From Membranipora membranacea (Eukaryota > Bryozoa > Gymnolaemata > Cheilostomatida > Membraniporidae), in contig OU612066.1 in NCBI GenBank assembly GCA_914767715.1, positions 34,694,283 through 34,758,282 of the forward strand: DNA of 64,000 nt, in the 5' to 3' direction. Position 1 is the first letter of the stretch. Each line of letters opens with the position of its first letter. Below the pieces are notes generated by a model, which did no database searches, was not told the origin of the DNA, and saw only the letters and a program-made list of their open reading frames with translations. A program made the position numbers and the translations under genes. Positions 34,851 to 47,174 of this stretch are shown here, piece by piece.

Positions 34851-35141
34851 ACCCGCTGATTTCCAATTATTTGATAGACCATCTGAAAAATAGCAGGTAG
34901 TCATTCGATGTAGCTTTGCAAGTTCTGAGCCTTTCTGAGAGTACTGCCTATCTGATCCTCCAAACCATCCGTGAAATATTATATAATTTATGTATATAAA
35001 TAGTGTAGTATAAAGTCTTAAAAACATGCCTTATTGTTAAAAAGCCATTATAATCTAATATAAGCTGACCTAAATTCTCAGCAACAGGGGATTTGTACAT
35101 TGTAATTATACTGGTTACTGTTATCAGAATTACCATTGTAG

Positions 35142-38100
35142 ATGCCGAAGGCTACATCTTCAATGAAGGGAAAAGGGAGAGCAGTAAAGAGACACAGTCA
35201 TCATCTTGATGCACATTCTACAGAAGGGGAAGGAGCAGACTGTGCGAAGAAGAGAAGATTGAGAAGGCAGAGTACCGGCTTTGATTCCACCTCAAAGCAA
35301 TCACATGGACTGTCTAAAGACAATGAGGAAGAATTTTCAGGAGGTAATTTTTCACCTACTTGAAGTTGATACAAGAGTGTTTGTATATGCCAATATGCCC
35401 TAAGGAGTTATCTCAAATATATGTATGTGCTATGTCGGAGCACTCTGGGCTTTGAGGTGTACTACAGGTATATACACCTGGTACATCAGTGTTCACACTG
35501 TCATATTTTCTTTATAGGCCTACTGGTGTATGTTCTGTGGGGGGGGGGGACAAAGCTTGTCAACTGTTGCACTCCTCGCCGTCGAGCTGTTTAGATTAAA
35601 TATTTTCTTCTCTCGTGTGAGGGTAAATAACTTTTTCATCACACTAATCCATTTGTATAGGAATACGGAGTTGTGTTCCTGAAAAGACACCTCCGCTTTC
35701 CTATACAGACTGATTAATGTTATCAAGAAGTTATCAGCCCAATCTCAAAAGAAGACAATATTTGATCTAAACAGGTCAGTATCAAGCAGTGCGAGAGTTA
35801 ACAAGCTTTGTCCCCCCCCTCCCACCCACCAAACAAAGCTTGTTAAGACAGGCCAAAGGCAGTGGTACTTTTGTAAGGGATTATGAAGTGGAGCTCCTAC
35901 TTATTTATATTTTTTAATTCATCAATCAATCCTCCCAGCCGGCAAGGTTTAGCCAGCAACCTTCTGTAGAAGTTGCCAATGGGCAGCTTTATTGTTAGCC
36001 AATATCCTCTGACATCACCTGTCTTTGATAGGTATGCCAGAAGGAGCCAGATATCCCCATTTCCCAGCAACAGATATGATTGGTTGTAGATGCTTCTGCT
36101 TTTATACTCTATTTTCTTGCCATTGGCGGTTGCAGAAATAACTTTTCTGGACCGACACATAGCCAACACTCAAATATTAATGTATTTACCATCTTTTAAT
36201 ATGGCTCCAGCATGAGAACAGTTTACTCCCCATTGTTTTCGACAGGGCTCTCAACCACTCAGGTTTAGCCCGAGTTAGTCAGATTTTTGGGTTCAACTAA
36301 GGCTACTCAGGGGATTTTAGAATGTAAGCTAGAAACTCAGATTTTGCTCGTTGGCAGAGATGAATAATATATAAACAATGCTAAATGTTGCCTTACAATA
36401 ATTTATGCCATATTATTAATGAATGATCCAGTATTGGATTCTAGTTGTGATAAGCTATGTAAATAATACTGCACTGCCTATACTAATAATGCCCCTCACT
36501 GCACTCACTGTAATAATACTCTCACTGCACTGCCTATTCAAGTCATTTCTAAATCAATGATCAAATAAGGATCCCAGAGATTCCAAGAGATTATTATGGC
36601 TAAATAGAAATAGTAATTTTAGACATGTTAAAAAAGTGATTTTGCAGGTGTACCGGATAAATCAAGGCAATGATTTCAATAGCATCACATTACATTAATT
36701 ATGCCTTTCTACCCTGGCGCCTCGATTCGATTATTGCACTGCCTATACTAATAATGCCTCACACTGCACTCACTGTAATAATACTCTCACTGTGCTGCCT
36801 ATTCAAGCCATTTCTAAATCAATGATCAAACAATGATTTCTAAGCGTTATAGAATATCAACACTTTACACCCCAACTGAGATGAATAATAAAGATAACAT
36901 CAAACTTTTGCATGAGAATAATGTGTGGTTTTTGGCGTGGGTATTTGATTTCATTTGTGAGAAGCTATGCTCTTATTGAACTGCCAATCCCAGAGATTTG
37001 CGAAAGAGATTATTATGGCTAAATAGAAATTGGAATTTTAAACATGTTAAAAAAGTGATTTTGCAGGTGAACCGTATAAATCCAGGCAATGATTTCAAAA
37101 GAATCACATTACATTAATTTTTCTACACTACCTTTCTACACTGGCGCCTTTAAATCAATATTTTTACAAACAACATATTTTAACATCATAGGGATTCATT
37201 TTCACCTGTGGCGACGGCCTTGTTTAGTCCATATGAATTGATTCATCTGGATCAAATCTAAAATTATTTACGATTTTATGTTTACAAGAAATGCTCTAGG
37301 TTTTTATTGATTTACGTGCTATCACAAACATGAAATGTTGTGAGAAAAGGATGCATATACTTTGTCAATAAAGGAACTTGCTACTACTAGAGTATGGAAC
37401 TTGCATTTGAGGACATTGCTCTAGAAATTTGTGTATGATATGATCAAGGAGTTGTCTTTAACAATTATATTAAAAACTTTCCTTAGTAATTTCTTGTCTA
37501 TGGTACATATGCTCGTGTGCAAAACAGGCAGACAGTAAATACATAAAGAGGGAAACTACACAACTTTTGAACATCATGAAAGCTAATGGCTTTGAACTTA
37601 GATGCAACATTTTTTTAACAACATACATTCTTTGACTTGCTTTGCCAGCTATTGTTTGCACATAATCTTCAAATCTCAGGTGTTTCACCCGACAATATTT
37701 CGGTGCCATCTCAGACGTACCCTCAGCTGTTTATGCTCAGGGCGTTTTACACATTTAAATTACCACTATGCGACATACTAATATCAAAACTCAGGTTTCG
37801 AATTCTCCCAGGCTGAGAGCCCTGCTTATCCAAGGAATAAAAAAAATTGAAGTGGAGCTGAGCTCCACTTCAAGAAGGGTGTTTATAACCAAGTGGAGCT
37901 GAGCTCCACTTACTCACTGTACAAAAGTACCACTGGCCAAAGGGTAGAGAACCTTAACTTCTCCTTTAGAAATTTGTGGAAATCTCAGAGAGTTTTAACC
38001 ATCCGTTGCAAGCATTTAGGGATTCAGAAGACAACTTTAGCTGGTATATACCCTGGTATATACCCGGGTGTGTACCCGGGTGTTTACCCTAGTGTATAAC

Positions 38101-41100
38101 CTGGTGTATACTCCGGTGAATACTCTGTGTATACCTCGGTGTATACCCTGACGTATACCTCGGTATATACCCTGGTGTATACACCGGGGTAAAAGTCGGG
38201 GTATACATCGGTTTATAACTCGGTGTATACCCTGGTGATTACCCTGGTGTATACCCTGTTTTATACCCCTGTGTATACCGTGGTGTATACCCTGGTGTAT
38301 ATCCCGGTGTATACCTCGGTGCATACCCAGTGTATACCCGGCGTATACCCGGTGTATATCCGGTGTATACCCGGTGTATACCCGGTGTATACCCCGGGGT
38401 ATATCCCGGTGTATACCCTGGTCATCCTCTAATTATTATTATAGGTAGCAGAGTAAATGAGGCTGACATCAGGTATAATGGAGCGACATTTGGCCTAGGA
38501 ACCACTGAAATATTACAGGTATCAAAATTACTGAGCATTTGTAAAATTAAAATCAGGGTGTCAAAACTAGTCCAGGCTTGAGGAGCTCAAGAAAAATTAG
38601 TAGACACAATAAGTCTTTACATGAAAAATCATTCCCTAGTGACTGTGAATAGAAGTGATACACTTCTGTGGTCTTCTTAGCAGTCAGCGAGAGAAACAAA
38701 GTCAGACAAGGGAAAATTTAATGTCAGTGGTTCTACAGCAGAAGAACACTCGGCTAATGGTACCCTCAGAAGATCGCCTAGACAGAGTGCTGCCCCCGCC
38801 GCTGCTGCTGCTACTGAGAAAGTCTCAGCGCTACCCCAGGGGAATTCAGGGGTTGAGGATGGGGAGAATGCTCGAGGTATGCTTTTCAAAAATTGTGTTT
38901 AAATCTGATGTATTTCTATTGACTAGTACTTGATTCAACCTTCATTCTAAAAAATCACGCATACTCAACAACAGTTAACATAACTGTTGGCATGGACTAC
39001 GCAGAGCCATGCAATTGCAATAGAAATTCATTATATCGATGAGAGCCATATTCGTAAACATTATCAGATTAGCCCAAGATGAGCTTTAATATGCGATCAC
39101 ATCAGTACCTATCATTGCAGGTAACCTGATTCAATTCACTAGGCACTTTTGCGTTGGTTCTCCCTTTACATATACCATCATACGCAGAGGAACTTCAAGA
39201 ATCCGAAGCACGTGATAAATCACCACCTGAAAACATTAAAAAAATACTGTTTTAAGAAAATCCCTACTGGCGCCATAAGGTCGTTTTATATTAGCAGTAA
39301 CCTATTTGTCCGGTGTTCTTTGAGAACCATGGGTGACATCCATATGTCTTCTGGAGAATATGATCTCATGCGATTATCCTCAATGATTTTAAGAAATGCC
39401 ATTCAGTCTGTGTAAACAAGGATTTTCTATCTGGTTCACAGCTGGCAGAACCCATGAGGCTGACAGCAGGGCTACCGCAGAGAGAGCTGACACTCAACCC
39501 CCACCACAACTATCACAGGTAAATATAAGATAATAAATAGATAATAAAACAAGCTCAACTAGACAGGGCCAATGAGCCAGCATTCTATTATGGAAAATGA
39601 GAAAAATGACTAATCGTCTGTTGAATGCTTAGCTTTGCTGTATGAAGACAAAACAATGATGGGATATGCGATGGTGGGACTGAAAGCTCATATCTCGCAT
39701 CAAGGAAATATACTTCTACACAATACAGTTTTCCTAGATGACGAAATAGTTATCTAACATATAAACATACGTTGAGAAAGAGAAGTGTGGGACTGTCAAT
39801 ATTTCGCTGCATCAAAAGGGGATTAAAAACTCTTCTCTGTGTTTTTTCACAAATATTGTGACTTCAAAATGCTGCACTATCGCTCAGGAGTCAGGTATTG
39901 TCTGACCAGACCTTTTTAGGACACAACTCCCATTTTGTATTTTTTCTTTCATAAGATTGGTTGGTTCAATTCGATGTTATTTTTTAGTGCAAATAACATT
40001 GAAGCAACCAAGCATCTAACCTTGCACAGTCTAAGAAGACAATAATGGCTTGCAATTTTTTCTCCAGACGTACATGCTTTCTACCAATGTTGTACTCACT
40101 TACTGGGCATATCAGCAGCTACCTTATTTTGCACTACACTCATTGATGGTGCTTTCTCCTCTCAGAAGTATTTGCAGATGAGTAGGTTCTAAGCATCTGA
40201 GAATGTGACTTCATTCGCTGATTTTTACCACTATTCTCCAATTGTAAAATAACTGGTTGATGACTGGGGATGGATTTTCTTGAACTTACGGCTTGTAATA
40301 GCTTTTGATATACAGAAAGCACAAATCTGTCTATCTGTCCATCTCTGTATTCTATGATTGTCTTATTTCAAGAAGTCAAAGTCAAAAGTTGGAAGAAAGA
40401 AAGGAGGCAAGAGAGTTGGCCTTCATCAATATAGTAGTGAGTCTGAAAGTGATGATACAGGGTGTACAAGCTTCAAAAGAGTAACAAGACAGAAAATCGC
40501 AGCCAGGCAGGGCAACCATACAGACTTGTCTAAAGGTGAGATTTTATTTATGATTTATACTTGAAAGATGATGTCACGGCTGACCTGAGCTTTGGAGAGC
40601 CTGTTATAAAAGGCGCTGAAATTAGATCTTTACTTACTGCATTACAGCACAAAAAGTGGAGGCTGCTGCTGTATGATGATATTCCTTAAGGGCGCCCTTT
40701 CTCTCCTGCAATAAAGAAAGCGAAAAATAAGTCTCTCTGGGTTGTCTGTTTGTGGTGTAGAGTTGATGCCTTGAGTATGTTTATACTGGCTTGTATTTCC
40801 CTAATTAAAGTGAGTGGCAGTGGTATGGAGGCTGACAGCAGATCTGCTGGAGAAAGAATAAGCGGACAAGATCCTCGGTTGTTATCACAGGCAAGTTTTG
40901 CTTTGTTCAAGATGTGAGCAATCCGTAGAGCAATTATATGGTGATATATCATCCTCTCAATAACATTAAGAGGCTGAACATTAGTATATGACCCTATAAG
41001 GTTGCAAAAAATTGGTATCAGCAAAAACATATTAAATATGTGATCTCCGATGCTATGAGAAATTACTGTGTGACAACAAAATTATAGCAATTGAAAACAA

Positions 41101-44100
41101 GCTAGAATCTTCAGATATTGAAGCCGTCATATAAATACATGTTTAAATGGCACAGAATGCTGGACTTGGGAGAATATTCATGAGTTTGATCAGTATACCT
41201 TTGAAAGGAAATACAGTTGTGCTGATGACCAATATGTAGGACTAAATTATGATCTATACTCAAATACTATTAGAATTCAATTATTGCTCCGCATCCGAAG
41301 AATTTAAAAATAATTATTGGCTTGATTGTGCAGAAAAGTTTTCCGAGTTCCATCAAGTTGCCAAAATGGAAAGATGTCAGGAGTTATCAGGTCGGGTCAA
41401 CAACTACCAATTCGTTTTCTTTGTTCAATTTAAGATATTTGTAGTCTGGCGTTATCTCAGTTACATAGAAACTAGTATGCTCCCTTTATTTGAGTGTTTC
41501 ACTGCAATATAAGTTTGCTATAAAAAAAGTTTTGTTTATGATCCGCACAAAATAGGCAATGACGATATAAAGCCACAAACTTGATATAAGGATTGCGTTT
41601 GATTTCACAGTGGGATGAAGATGCTCTAAAGGACTTTAAATTAAACTACAGACGATGTGGTAAATATGACCTTCGAGCGCAGGTGCCCCATCTATCCAAA
41701 TTAGCAAATCATTACAGGCAGAAATACGAAACTGGTCGGCAATGGACAGACTGTTTGAAGGTAATTCATGTTAAAATATGTTTCTGAATGCATAGCTGTT
41801 TAAAAGATGATCCCAAACTCTTGAAAGTATCACTAGTTTTGTGCCTCTCTTTATCATGCATTGTAGTTTTGCAGAACATTACCTTTAATCTCACACTTGA
41901 CAGGTTAGATAACACATATACTCCCTTGATTGATTACCACGGTGATATTGCAATATATTTTTACAGGCGCATTCCCTCTACAACTCATTATCAAGAAGAG
42001 AACCTTCTAAGACATTGTGGAAGCATGAGGCATTCAAAGTACAGAAGAGTTACTGGGGTGATAACTGCAGTCTGAAGTATGATGAACAGATTGAACTAAC
42101 AGAAAACATGAAGTCAGACCTTGAATCCATCAGAGACCGATTGAGACAAAACATTAAAGAAAGTGATAAGCTGGTGAGTCAGATTGACAGTGAAGACTCA
42201 ACACTGCCTGAGAAATTTTGTACTCGCATGAAAACAATATCACTGAACTGTTCTGATAAAATGAGCGAGTTTGCTGGAAGGATCATTGATGAGAGTGTCA
42301 GCATGCTCAAGATTAAGCCTCCCTGTTCATTTGAGGCTGTCGCTATAGGCTCATTAGCTCGTGGGGAGGCAACTCCATATTCTGACTTGGAGTATCTCTT
42401 TCTCACTGAAAATGATACAGATAAGGCCGTCGCATACCTTGAGATTTTAGCACTCACTACTTATTTTCTGATTGGTAATCTTGGTGAAACAAAGCTTTCA
42501 TACATGGCTATTAAGGAGTTGCATAGTTGGTTTGATGACAGGGCTAAAAATGGGTTTAAGATAGATGGTCTTTCTGATGGAGCTGGAAACATTCCAACAG
42601 GAAGCAGCATGTGCAATAAGAACCACTTTATTGTTACTCCCCAGCAGCTGGCTGACAAGCACAATAGAATTCTAAAAGCACCAGATCCTAAAGAATCAAT
42701 AAGAGGGGATCTTACAGCTATGCTGACATACACCAAATCATTATACTTATATAACCATAACGAAATGCAGGAAACCCTTTTACAACAATGCAGAGCTTCA
42801 ATCGGACCAAAACGGTATAACTTGAGAAACAAGATTAGAAAATATGCGAATATGGAAATGTTACAATCTGATGCTCAAAAATTTAGCTTTGTCCCTGATA
42901 ATGACCTCAGACAGAAAGGGTTCAATGCTGATGTAAAAAAAGAGCTCTACAGATTTCCATCGATATTGTTACTAGATATTTGCATAGTGAGTGAGATTTC
43001 AGAGCAGAACTCTTGGGTATCCTTAGAGAAGCTTAGTTGTGACAAGATCATCTCACGAGATTTATGTGAAACCCTGAAATATTTATTAGCATCTGCTACC
43101 TATATCCGGCTTGCCGCATATGCTTACCATGACTCGCACGATGACAGAATTTCTCTCTCACAGAAAATAATGCACAAAATCACACAGCAAAACAGCAATA
43201 AACAAAGTGCGAGGAGATGGTTCCTACCAAGCAGTCTTTTCTCAAAGATTTGTGCTCTGATGATTCCCCTAAAAGACACCTTAGGTAGATGCAAACTCGA
43301 ATCTTTAGAAGATTTGGCAGAGTACACCACCACAGCCGACCCATGGTGGTCAAATGTGACAGCGTTACACTATAGTGGAAATCATTTCCAAGCTCTATCA
43401 AAATTCATGGAAAAATACCCACGATTATATCATACACCTGTAGAGTCACTTGCACAGTTAGACTCATTATCGCTTAACATTAAGCAACACTTACTTGATA
43501 TAATATCAGAAACACTTTTCCGGTGTCAGAAGAAAAAAGCAGCGCTCAGTATATATCAGTATATGAATGATAATCAGATCAGAGACTATAGGAAGCAAAT
43601 AGCTTCCTGTCACCTTAGCCTGGGGGATCATAATAAAGCTATTGAAACCTTGAACAGTATACAAACTAAAACTGCTCACGTATATTACTCATTAGGATAT
43701 GCAAATAGATATGCAGGGCAGTTAGAGAAAGGAGAGTATAACTTTTTACAAGCATTACAGATATACTGTGACACTGCTGCAAGAGATGAAATCACAGATT
43801 ATTACGGTAACCCAATAATGTGTACATCAGAATTCAATACTCACAAATTAGACCCTTTGAGTGCAGCTTCACCGATAGACATATTAGATATAATAACTAA
43901 TGTCACACCTAACATATTAGTATGTCTGATATCACTGGGTTCTGTATACACTAAGCAGAAGCACTATGATGTAGCTGAGAAGTATTATCTAAAATCGCTT
44001 GAGTTTTTGTATGATCTGTATGGAGAAGAAGCAGCAGTACAAAGTGTAGCTTTTACACTGAATAGTTTCGGTACTAATTACAGAGCCATGAAACAATACA

Positions 44101-46823
44101 ATAAGGCTGAGCAGAGTTACACAGAGGCATTAACTATATATAGAGAGATATCACAGGGTACAGACAGTGTAGATACAGCTAATACACTGTATAATTTAGG
44201 TAAAAATTACAGTGACATGGAACAATACAGTAAGGCTGAGCAGAGTTACACAGAGGCATTATCTATATATAGAGAGATATCACAGGGTGCAGACAGTGCG
44301 GATACAGCTAGGACACTGTATAATTTAGGTAACAATTACAGAGCCATGAAACAATACAATAAGGCTGAGCAGAGTTACACAGAGGCATTAACTATATATA
44401 GAGAGATATCACAGGGTGCAGACAGTGCGGATACAGCTAGGACACTGTATAATTTAGGTACCAATTACAGAGCCATGAAACAATACAATGAGGCTGAGCA
44501 GAGTTACACAGAGGCATTAACTATATATAGAGAGATATCACAGGGTGCAGACAGTGCGGATACAGCTAGGACACTGTATAATTTAGGTACCAATTACAGA
44601 GCCATGAAACAATACAATGAGGCTGAGCAGAGTTACACAGAGGCATTAACTATATATAGAGAGATATCACAGGGTACAGACAGTGTAGATACAGCTAATA
44701 CACTGTATAATTTAGGTAAAAATTACAGTGACATGGAACAATACAGTAAGGCTGAGCAGAGTTACACAGAGGCATTATCTATATATAGAGAGATATCACA
44801 GGGTGCAGACAGTGCGGATACAGCTAGGACACTGTATAATTTAGGTAACAATTACAGAGCCATGAAACAATACAATAAGGCTGAGCAGAGTTACACAGAG
44901 GCATTAACTATATATAGAGAGATATCACAGGGTGCAGACAGTGCGGATACAGCTAGGACACTGTATAATTTAGGTACCAATTACAGAGCCATGAAACAAT
45001 ACAATGAGGCTGAGCAGAGTTACACAGAGGCATTAACTATATATAGAGAGATATCACAGGGTACAGACAGTGTAGATACAGCTAATACACTGTATAATTT
45101 AGGTAAAAATTACAGTGACATGGAACAACACAGTAAGGCTGAGCAGAGTTACACAGAGGCATTATCTATATATAGAGAGATATCACAGGGTGCAGACAGT
45201 GCGGATACAGCTAGGACACTGTATAATTTAGGTAACAATTACAGAGCCATGAAACAATACAATAAGGCTGAGCAGAGTTACACAGAGGCATTAACTATAT
45301 ATAGAGAGATATCACAGGGTGCAGACAGTGCGGATACAGCTAGGACACTGTATAATTTAGGTACCAATTACAGAGCCATGAAACAATACAATGAGGCTGA
45401 GCAGAGTTACACAGAGGCATTAACTATATATAGAGAGATATCACAGGGTACAGACAGTGTAGATACAGCTAATACACTGTATAATTTAGGTAAAAATTAC
45501 AGTGACATGGAACAATACAGTAAGGCTGAGCAGAGTTACACAGAGGCATTATCTATATATAGAGAGATATCACAGGGTGCAGACAGTGCGGATACAGCTA
45601 GGACACTGTATAATTTAGGTAACAATTACAGAGCCATGAAACAATACAATAAGGCTGAGCAGAGTTACACAGAGGCATTAACTATATATAGAGAGATATC
45701 ACAGGGTGCAGACAGTGTGGATACAGCTAGGACACTGTATAATTTAGGTACCAATTACAGAGCCATGAAACAATACAATGAGGCTGAGCAGAGTTACACA
45801 GAGGCATTAACTATATATAGAGAGATATCACAGGGTGCAGACAGTGCGGATACAGCTAGGACACTGTATAATTTAGGTACCAATTACAGAGCCATGAAAC
45901 AATACAATGAGGCTGAGCAGAGTTACACAGAGGCATTAACTATATATAGAGAGATATCACAGGGTGCAGACAGTGCGGATACAGCTAGGACACTGTATAA
46001 TTTAGGTACCAATTACAGAGCCATGAAACAATACAATGAGGCTGAGCAGAGTTACACAGAGGCATTAACTATATATAGAGAGATATCACAGGGTACAGAC
46101 AGTGTAGATACAGCTAATACACTGTATAATTTAGGTAAAAATTACAGTGACATGGAACAATACAGTAAGGCTGAGCAGAGTTACACAGAGGCATTATCTA
46201 TATATAGAGAGATATCACAGGGTGCAGACAGTGTGGATACAGCTAGGACACTGTATAATTTAGGTGTTAATTACAGAGCCATGGAACAATACAGTGAGGC
46301 TGAGCAGAATTACACAGAGGCATTATCTATATATAGAGAGATATCACAGGGTGCAGACAGTGCGGATACAGCTAGGACACTGTATATTTTAGGTAACAAT
46401 TACAGAGCCATGAAACAATACAATAAGGCTGAGCAGAGTTACACAGAGGCATTAACTATATATAGAGAGATATCACAGGGTGCAGACAGTGCGGATACAG
46501 CTGGGATACTGTATAATTTAGGTACCAATTACAGAGCCATGAAACAATACAATGAGGCTGAGCAGAGTTACACAGAGGCATTAACTATATATAGAGAGAT
46601 ATCACAGGGTACAGACAGTGTAGATACAGCTCATACACTGTATAATTTAGGTAAAAATTACAGTGACATGGAACAATACAGTAAGGCTGAGCAGAGTTAC
46701 ACAGAGGCATTATCTATATATAGAGAGATATCACAGGGTGCAGACAGTGTGGATACAGCTAGGACACTGTATAATTTAGGTGTTAATTACAGAGCCATGG
46801 AACAATACAGTGAGGCTGAGTAG
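35142..46823 (+). CDS. NTase-TPR gene C2: DUF294-type nucleotidyltransferase with long TPR array (9 exons, ~1,950 aa)
   Basis: Exons: 35,142-35,343, 38,445-38,518, 38,684-38,876, 39,442-39,518, 40,373-40,535, 40,811-40,890, 41,334-41,390, 41,611-41,760 and 41,967-46,823. All phases agree and sum to exactly 1,950 codons. Residues 1-282 are basic, low-complexity sequence from three exon pairs. A nucleotidyltransferase fold carries GSLARGEATPYSDLE at about 460-474, with D472 and E474 as likely metal ligands, followed by a helical region like DUF294_C (ISRDLCETLKYLLASATYIR). Degenerate TPRs follow, then 21 near-identical 43-residue TPRs from codon 1029. By family, such domains transfer nucleotides to proteins or small molecules and TPRs bind partners; the substrate is unknown. 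Intron 6 uses a GC donor (40,891) and the exon 7 donor, GTCGGG, is weak. A TAG at 46,821 truncates the last TPRs. Intron 1 hosts a hairpin MITE, a hAT-like element and a minisatellite. Confidence 0.85.
35534..35822. mobile_element. G-rich hairpin MITE in intron 1 of C2
   Basis: Imperfect palindrome of about 285 bp. The left end GGGGGGACAAAGCTTGTCAAC is mirrored by GTTAACAAGCTTTGTCCCCCC on the right. Inner blocks also pair: CTGTTTAGATTAAATATT with its inverse near 35,760, and TGTATAGGAATACGGAG with CTCCGCTTTCCTATACA across the centre at about 35,665-35,715. Absent from C1. A further ACAAAGCTTGTTAAGACAG lies just outside at 35,834, and the same end-like motif stands alone at 4,909 and 52,823, so the family has other members or solo ends here. 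Confidence 0.8.
35860..37935 (-). mobile_element. hAT-like DNA transposon copy 2 (2,076 bp), inverted, 8-bp TSD
   Basis: Reverse-complement copy of 27,172-29,238 with the same CAGTGGTACTTTTGTA ends. The flanking direct repeat GCCAAAGG at 35,852-35,859 and 37,936-37,943 differs from that of copy 1, which proves independent insertion rather than co-duplication with the C1/C2 unit. The copies are almost identical over their length; the clearest difference is near 37,120-37,145. It lies in intron 1 of C2. The captured LINE fragment is at 37,470-37,709. Confidence 0.9.
38041..38425 (+). repeat. 12-bp intronic minisatellite (TGTATACCCCGG)n, C2 copy
   Basis: About 32 units with GTATAC cores, ending 20 bp before the exon 2 acceptor at 38,445. 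Units differ in order and sequence from the C1 array, so each has evolved on its own since duplication. Open frames across it are artefacts. Confidence 0.92.
44055..46820 (+). repeat. Homogenised TPR array: 129-bp units in a higher-order pattern
   Basis: Units start at 44,055 and every 129 bp after it (43 codons each): 21 full units plus 19 codons of unit 22 before the stop. Three main types are told apart by the residues after LG: K (KNYSDMEQYSKAEQ), N (NNYRAMKQYNKAEQ) and T (TNYRAMKQYNEAEQ), plus a rarer V type (VNYRAMEQYSEAEQ). The order from unit 2 is KNTT, KNT, KNT, KNTTT, KVNT, KV. The last T before each K always ends TDSVDTAN (H in unit 20) whereas other units end ADSADTAR or ADSVDTAR. 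Copies of the same type are nearly identical even at silent sites, which points to recent unequal exchange or conversion in 387-bp multiples. Confidence 0.95.
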
Positions 46824-47174
46824 AGTTACACAGAGGCATTATCTATATATAGAGAGATATCACAGGGCGCAGACAGTGCGGATACAGCTAAAACACTGCA
46901 TAATTTAGGCAATAATTACAGAGCCATGAAACAATACAATAAGGCTAAGCAGAGTTACACAGAGGCATGATCAGTATATAGAGAGATATCACAGGGTGCA
47001 GACAGTGTGGATACAGCTAAAACACTGAGTAATTTAGGTTATAATTACATCATGACAGGAGACAAGATTAAGGGAATAGAGAAACTGAAGGATGCTCTGA
47101 ATATTTATGTTAGCCAATTTCCAGGAAATTATATGATCGAAATCATTCAGAGTTATCTCAGAAAACTAAACTGA
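46824..47174 (+). pseudogene. Decayed 3' tail of the C2 gene beyond the premature stop
   Basis: The TPR frame continues in register past the TAG at 46,821-46,823 for another 116 codons: the rest of unit 22, an N-type unit (with AKQ for AEQ), a second stop TGA at 46,968-46,970, and a terminal repeat YIMTGDKIKGIEKLKDALNIY ending at TGA 47,172-47,174. The same terminal repeat closes the 14,640-15,336 copy, so this was the ancestral C-terminus. The two stops show loss of constraint here, or reassignment to 3' UTR. Confidence 0.85.

Noticed and set aside
44055-46820. Bacterial origin or contamination, suggested by an uninterrupted TPR ORF
   Set aside because: The ORF is the last exon of a spliced gene with eight upstream exons in matching phase, surrounded by LINEs, SINEs and animal SLC23 exons.
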